64,000 nucleotides of DNA, taken from positions 22,966,501 to 23,030,500 of the forward strand of contig NC_060112.1 of assembly GCF_021155765.1 (NCBI RefSeq), written 5' to 3'. This document shows, piece by piece, positions 61,200-64,000 of this stretch (positions are counted from its first letter, which is position 1; every line of letters begins with the position of its first letter). Under the pieces are notes generated by a model. The model saw only the letters and a list, made by a program, of their open reading frames with translations. It had not been told where the DNA came from and did not search any database. A program made the position numbers and the translations under genes. The DNA comes from Diprion similis. Its lineage: Eukaryota; Arthropoda; Insecta; Hymenoptera; Diprionidae.

Positions 61200-64000
61200 G
61201 CTCGCATGATTAGTAGGTTTTTGTAATGTGTGAGTTTAGTACGTCAAACGGTTTCGTTTAAGAGATGGGAAACAATTAACGACGTGCTGCGGGTGTTTTA
61301 TAAGTAATGCTTACATTCCATCCAGTCATTCTGAAGTATTCGGAGTACAGTAGAAATTTGATGAAAAATCTTCCACGAATACAATTGAAATTCCAAGTGA
61401 CGTTTGCATGGAATATTCAAATACCTGATTACGTAATTATTATCTTTTTAGGCAGTTTCTACAGTGAAATTTGCGCATGTAGGAAAATTCGAATATTTGC
61501 ACGTTTCCTGTTTGCGGCGAGCTTTAACCCCGAAAACAGACAGATGGATGGACATTATAACGTTAATTTTGACATGACCTAAGTACGATTTGAAATTCAT
61601 TGATTTTAATGTAATCGCAAGATCACAGGCAGAATAGTAAATCGAAAAAAATCGGCATACATGATTTAAACAATTTTACCATTATACAGGTAATAAAATG
61701 CCGTGATTAGACGCACTATAACGTCACGAGTCCGAACTTTGAGCTAATAAACGTCGAATATTGTATAATCAAAAATAAAATCATACGAAAAAGAAGATCA
61801 GTTTAGATAATGTTCAGGGCAATAAATTTTTTGAAAAAAAAACACCAAAATCTTACAGAAGAAAAAAATGAAAAAATCAGTCACGCGTTCTTCCAGGTTC
61901 GATTTAACCTTTTTAAACCGATGGATCGATGAATCTTGAGAACTTGACTATGGAACTCCCAAATTTGCAGAATTGAGTTCTGCTGTATCCTGGAGTTAAA
62001 TTTAGAACGGTTTCTACAGGTATTTATCCAGATATTGTAGAAGTCTAGAAACTAATACGAACCCTCAATTTCGTATTATTTCCGATCTTCCTTAGAATTC
62101 AAATTATTGATGATAAGACTAATGTATAATCTTATTAAAATTCAGTTATCTTTTCGCTTCTCTTCAATGCTGATTTGATGATTTTTCCACAGCTCGTGGC
62201 AGGCTTCTGATCGCTGTTGTAATTTTGTGCCTTCAATAATCGAACCTCGATTTCTTCCTCTCAAACGATGCATCCCATTTGGAAGAGAAAAAGAAAATGA
62301 TCGTCATCATGACCGCCATCAATAATTCTCCAAATCAATTCAGGACACGCGCGTCGCATTACGTAACATTCATCACGGTCTATGTCATCGTCTCAATTAT
62401 CGAAATTTGGACGCTTAGGTGGAAAAATATTTAAAACCTGACCCCGGGTTTTATGATTATTTCCTTAATTGATGTTCTATTGTAGAGCAAAAAACTTGGG
62501 GTTTTGTTAGTTTCGTTAATTCTACACATTCATTGAACCAAGGTAAATACTGCGATTTTTGCGAGATAATAATTAATGCAGCTTTACCCGCCGTTTTGCA
62601 TGGAAATTAATCGCAGTGTTTAGCAAATTTGTCAAAGTCAATCACACGCCGATTTTTCTTACTGTAAGTATCGCGTATGCGTATAATAAAAATTGCAGAT
62701 AATGTGAGAGAAAAAAATCGAGTATAATAATTACGAGGACATTTGACGCTTAGGTTACATTATCGGCCTTTTGACGCAATATCTTCGGTTATTTATAATG
62801 ACAATAATTATCGATATATCAAAAAATTCGTGCATCAACAAGCAAGGAAGCTGCTGCCGAAGATGTATATTTACGTGGGTATAACATTAAAAGAATCACG
62901 TACTTCCTAGTGTGCAAATAATGTGAAATTATCAACTCGGAATAAATGTCATGGCTAGAAATTCGTAAGGTCATCCCCCACGTACTTGAACGCTGCAGCT
63001 CAAGTTACAGGATCATATTATTACGTACCTAATATGGGATTTAATTAAATTTTTCATTTTTCCTAACATTTGGAAAATTATCTTAGTTTTCAGTGACACG
63101 CCAAAATTTTGCGCAGGCTTCGACTGATCGATTTTTTTACTCATTTCTACAGAAGTCGAAATTCTAAATCAGTTCAATTTGCAATTTAATAAATATTAAC
63201 ATCAACGTTACACGACGTTCTATAAGATATTACACAACGGTTTGTCTGCTGATTAAACAATATGGCGAACAAGGAAGAGCACATTGAATTGAAATATGGA
63301 GGAAAAAATATGTAAAAAGGCAGTTACCGTTATTTGTTTATCTAAAATAAATATGTTAAGGCTGATTATTTACTGAAAAATCCGACGACACTCTTGTATA
63401 TCTGCGTTCTATTAATATTTCCTTTTCTTTCTCCGCTTCTGTAGCTTTTTATAATTCATAAATAGTATATTTTGCATATTCCCGCATCACGACTCTGCAA
63501 CATCAAATGGAAGAATAATGTTTGAACAACAGTCGAGGAAAAGATGAATAAAAAAACAAAATAAATAACTGGTCATCTTTTTGTGTTATTCGGTCTAGTA
63601 CAAATATCGGCGATTAGTCATCACCTAAAAATTTCTTTATTTCGACCCACCTGCGCTTCACGAGTACCTTAAGCGGTTCGTTTGATTCCCGATAAAACAA
63701 GTTTTATTGCCGTTAAAATATAAAAGAGGCACGGAACAAGTTCTGCCAACTTCAACGAAAAAATTTGATTTTTTAGTAGAGACATCGTGGTGATGATTTT
63801 TCATAATAACCGGTTCATTATCGGCTCTCGAATCGTTTCTATCCTGAAAATTTACGCACCAAATATATTCACACCACATCGTCCACATCATATAAACTTT
63901 TTCTTTGAACTGCGGTCTGCAGTGAACAAGGAAAAAAGTTGCAGGCAATTCGAATACACGAAACACGTACCTCAACACGCAGGTAATATGGTGAAACAAT
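59500..64000. other. AT-rich right end of the window; no gene firmly recognised
   Basis: Low-complexity A/T runs (for example 60632-60673) and AT-rich sequence, apart from the tentative exon at 61160-61199. A 113-codon minus-strand frame (63658-63999) reaches the window edge without a recognisable domain; a partial exon cannot be excluded. Confidence 0.5.

Noticed and set aside
63658..63999. 113-codon minus-strand frame at the window edge
   Set aside because: No recognisable motif; an edge exon cannot be excluded but cannot be supported.
1..64000. tRNA and rRNA genes
   Set aside because: No B-box-like GGTTCGANTCC with a matching cloverleaf and no rRNA signature was noticed on either strand by eye; a tRNA scan would settle it.

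Overview
This is eukaryotic, insect-type DNA. It is AT-rich and noncoding over most of its length, with canonical GT/AG introns, long poly-T and TA/AAT microsatellites, foldback MITEs and one LTR-like element. The proteins match well-known insect families. Introns of up to about 6 kb and the gene styles suggest a hymenopteran, perhaps a sawfly; that is an inference from family resemblance, and no species can be named from the sequence alone.

Five protein genes can be read exon by exon with matching phases. (1) 929-3841, plus: the 3' part of a TESK/center divider protein kinase whose first exons lie left of the window. (2) 8204-19657, minus: a secreted pancreatic-lipase-family enzyme with intact catalytic triad, a PLAT-like C-terminal domain and an unusual ~535-residue acidic Ser/Thr-rich tail. 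Genes 1 and 2 converge. (3) 25497-25841, minus: mitochondrial ribosomal protein L55, with a probable 5' leader exon near 26.5-26.65 kb. (4) 27961-28910, minus: the small GTPase Arl8 (186 aa), complete. (5) 37248-50150, minus: an ELOVL fatty-acid elongase in six coding exons (339 aa), with a CpG-rich, CCAAT-box-rich probable promoter and leader exon at about 51.1-52.1 kb. A sixth, weak model (minus, 61199 down to 52656) starts with an acidic N-terminus and has phase-compatible splice sites, but I do not recognise it.

Between Arl8 and the elongase lies the most unusual segment. A 2.19 kb element (31906-34090) has TGTAACG...CGTTACA ends, a GTAC target duplication and a TATA box. It carries a ~1.2 kb tandem array of two alternating ~60 bp half-units. 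Every half-unit can form a short hairpin with essentially the same ATTGC loop, while the stems differ by compensatory or wobble changes. Three foldback MITEs flanked by TA (two in lipase intron 1, one in elongase intron 1) lie where they would be transcribed. Two patches of CGATTAATCG-type repeats look like older DNA-transposon remnants.

The genes do not form a pathway; they cover kinase signalling, lipid hydrolysis, mitochondrial translation, lysosome positioning and fatty-acid elongation. A shared regulatory theme is the perfect CRE octamer TGACGTCA, which appears seven times and is often close to CCAAT boxes. The rest (most of 4.7-7.4, 20-25, 29-31.9, 34.1-37, 38.6-44.3, 46-50 and 58-64 kb) is AT-rich DNA in which I see no further gene. 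I found no tRNA, rRNA or CRISPR.
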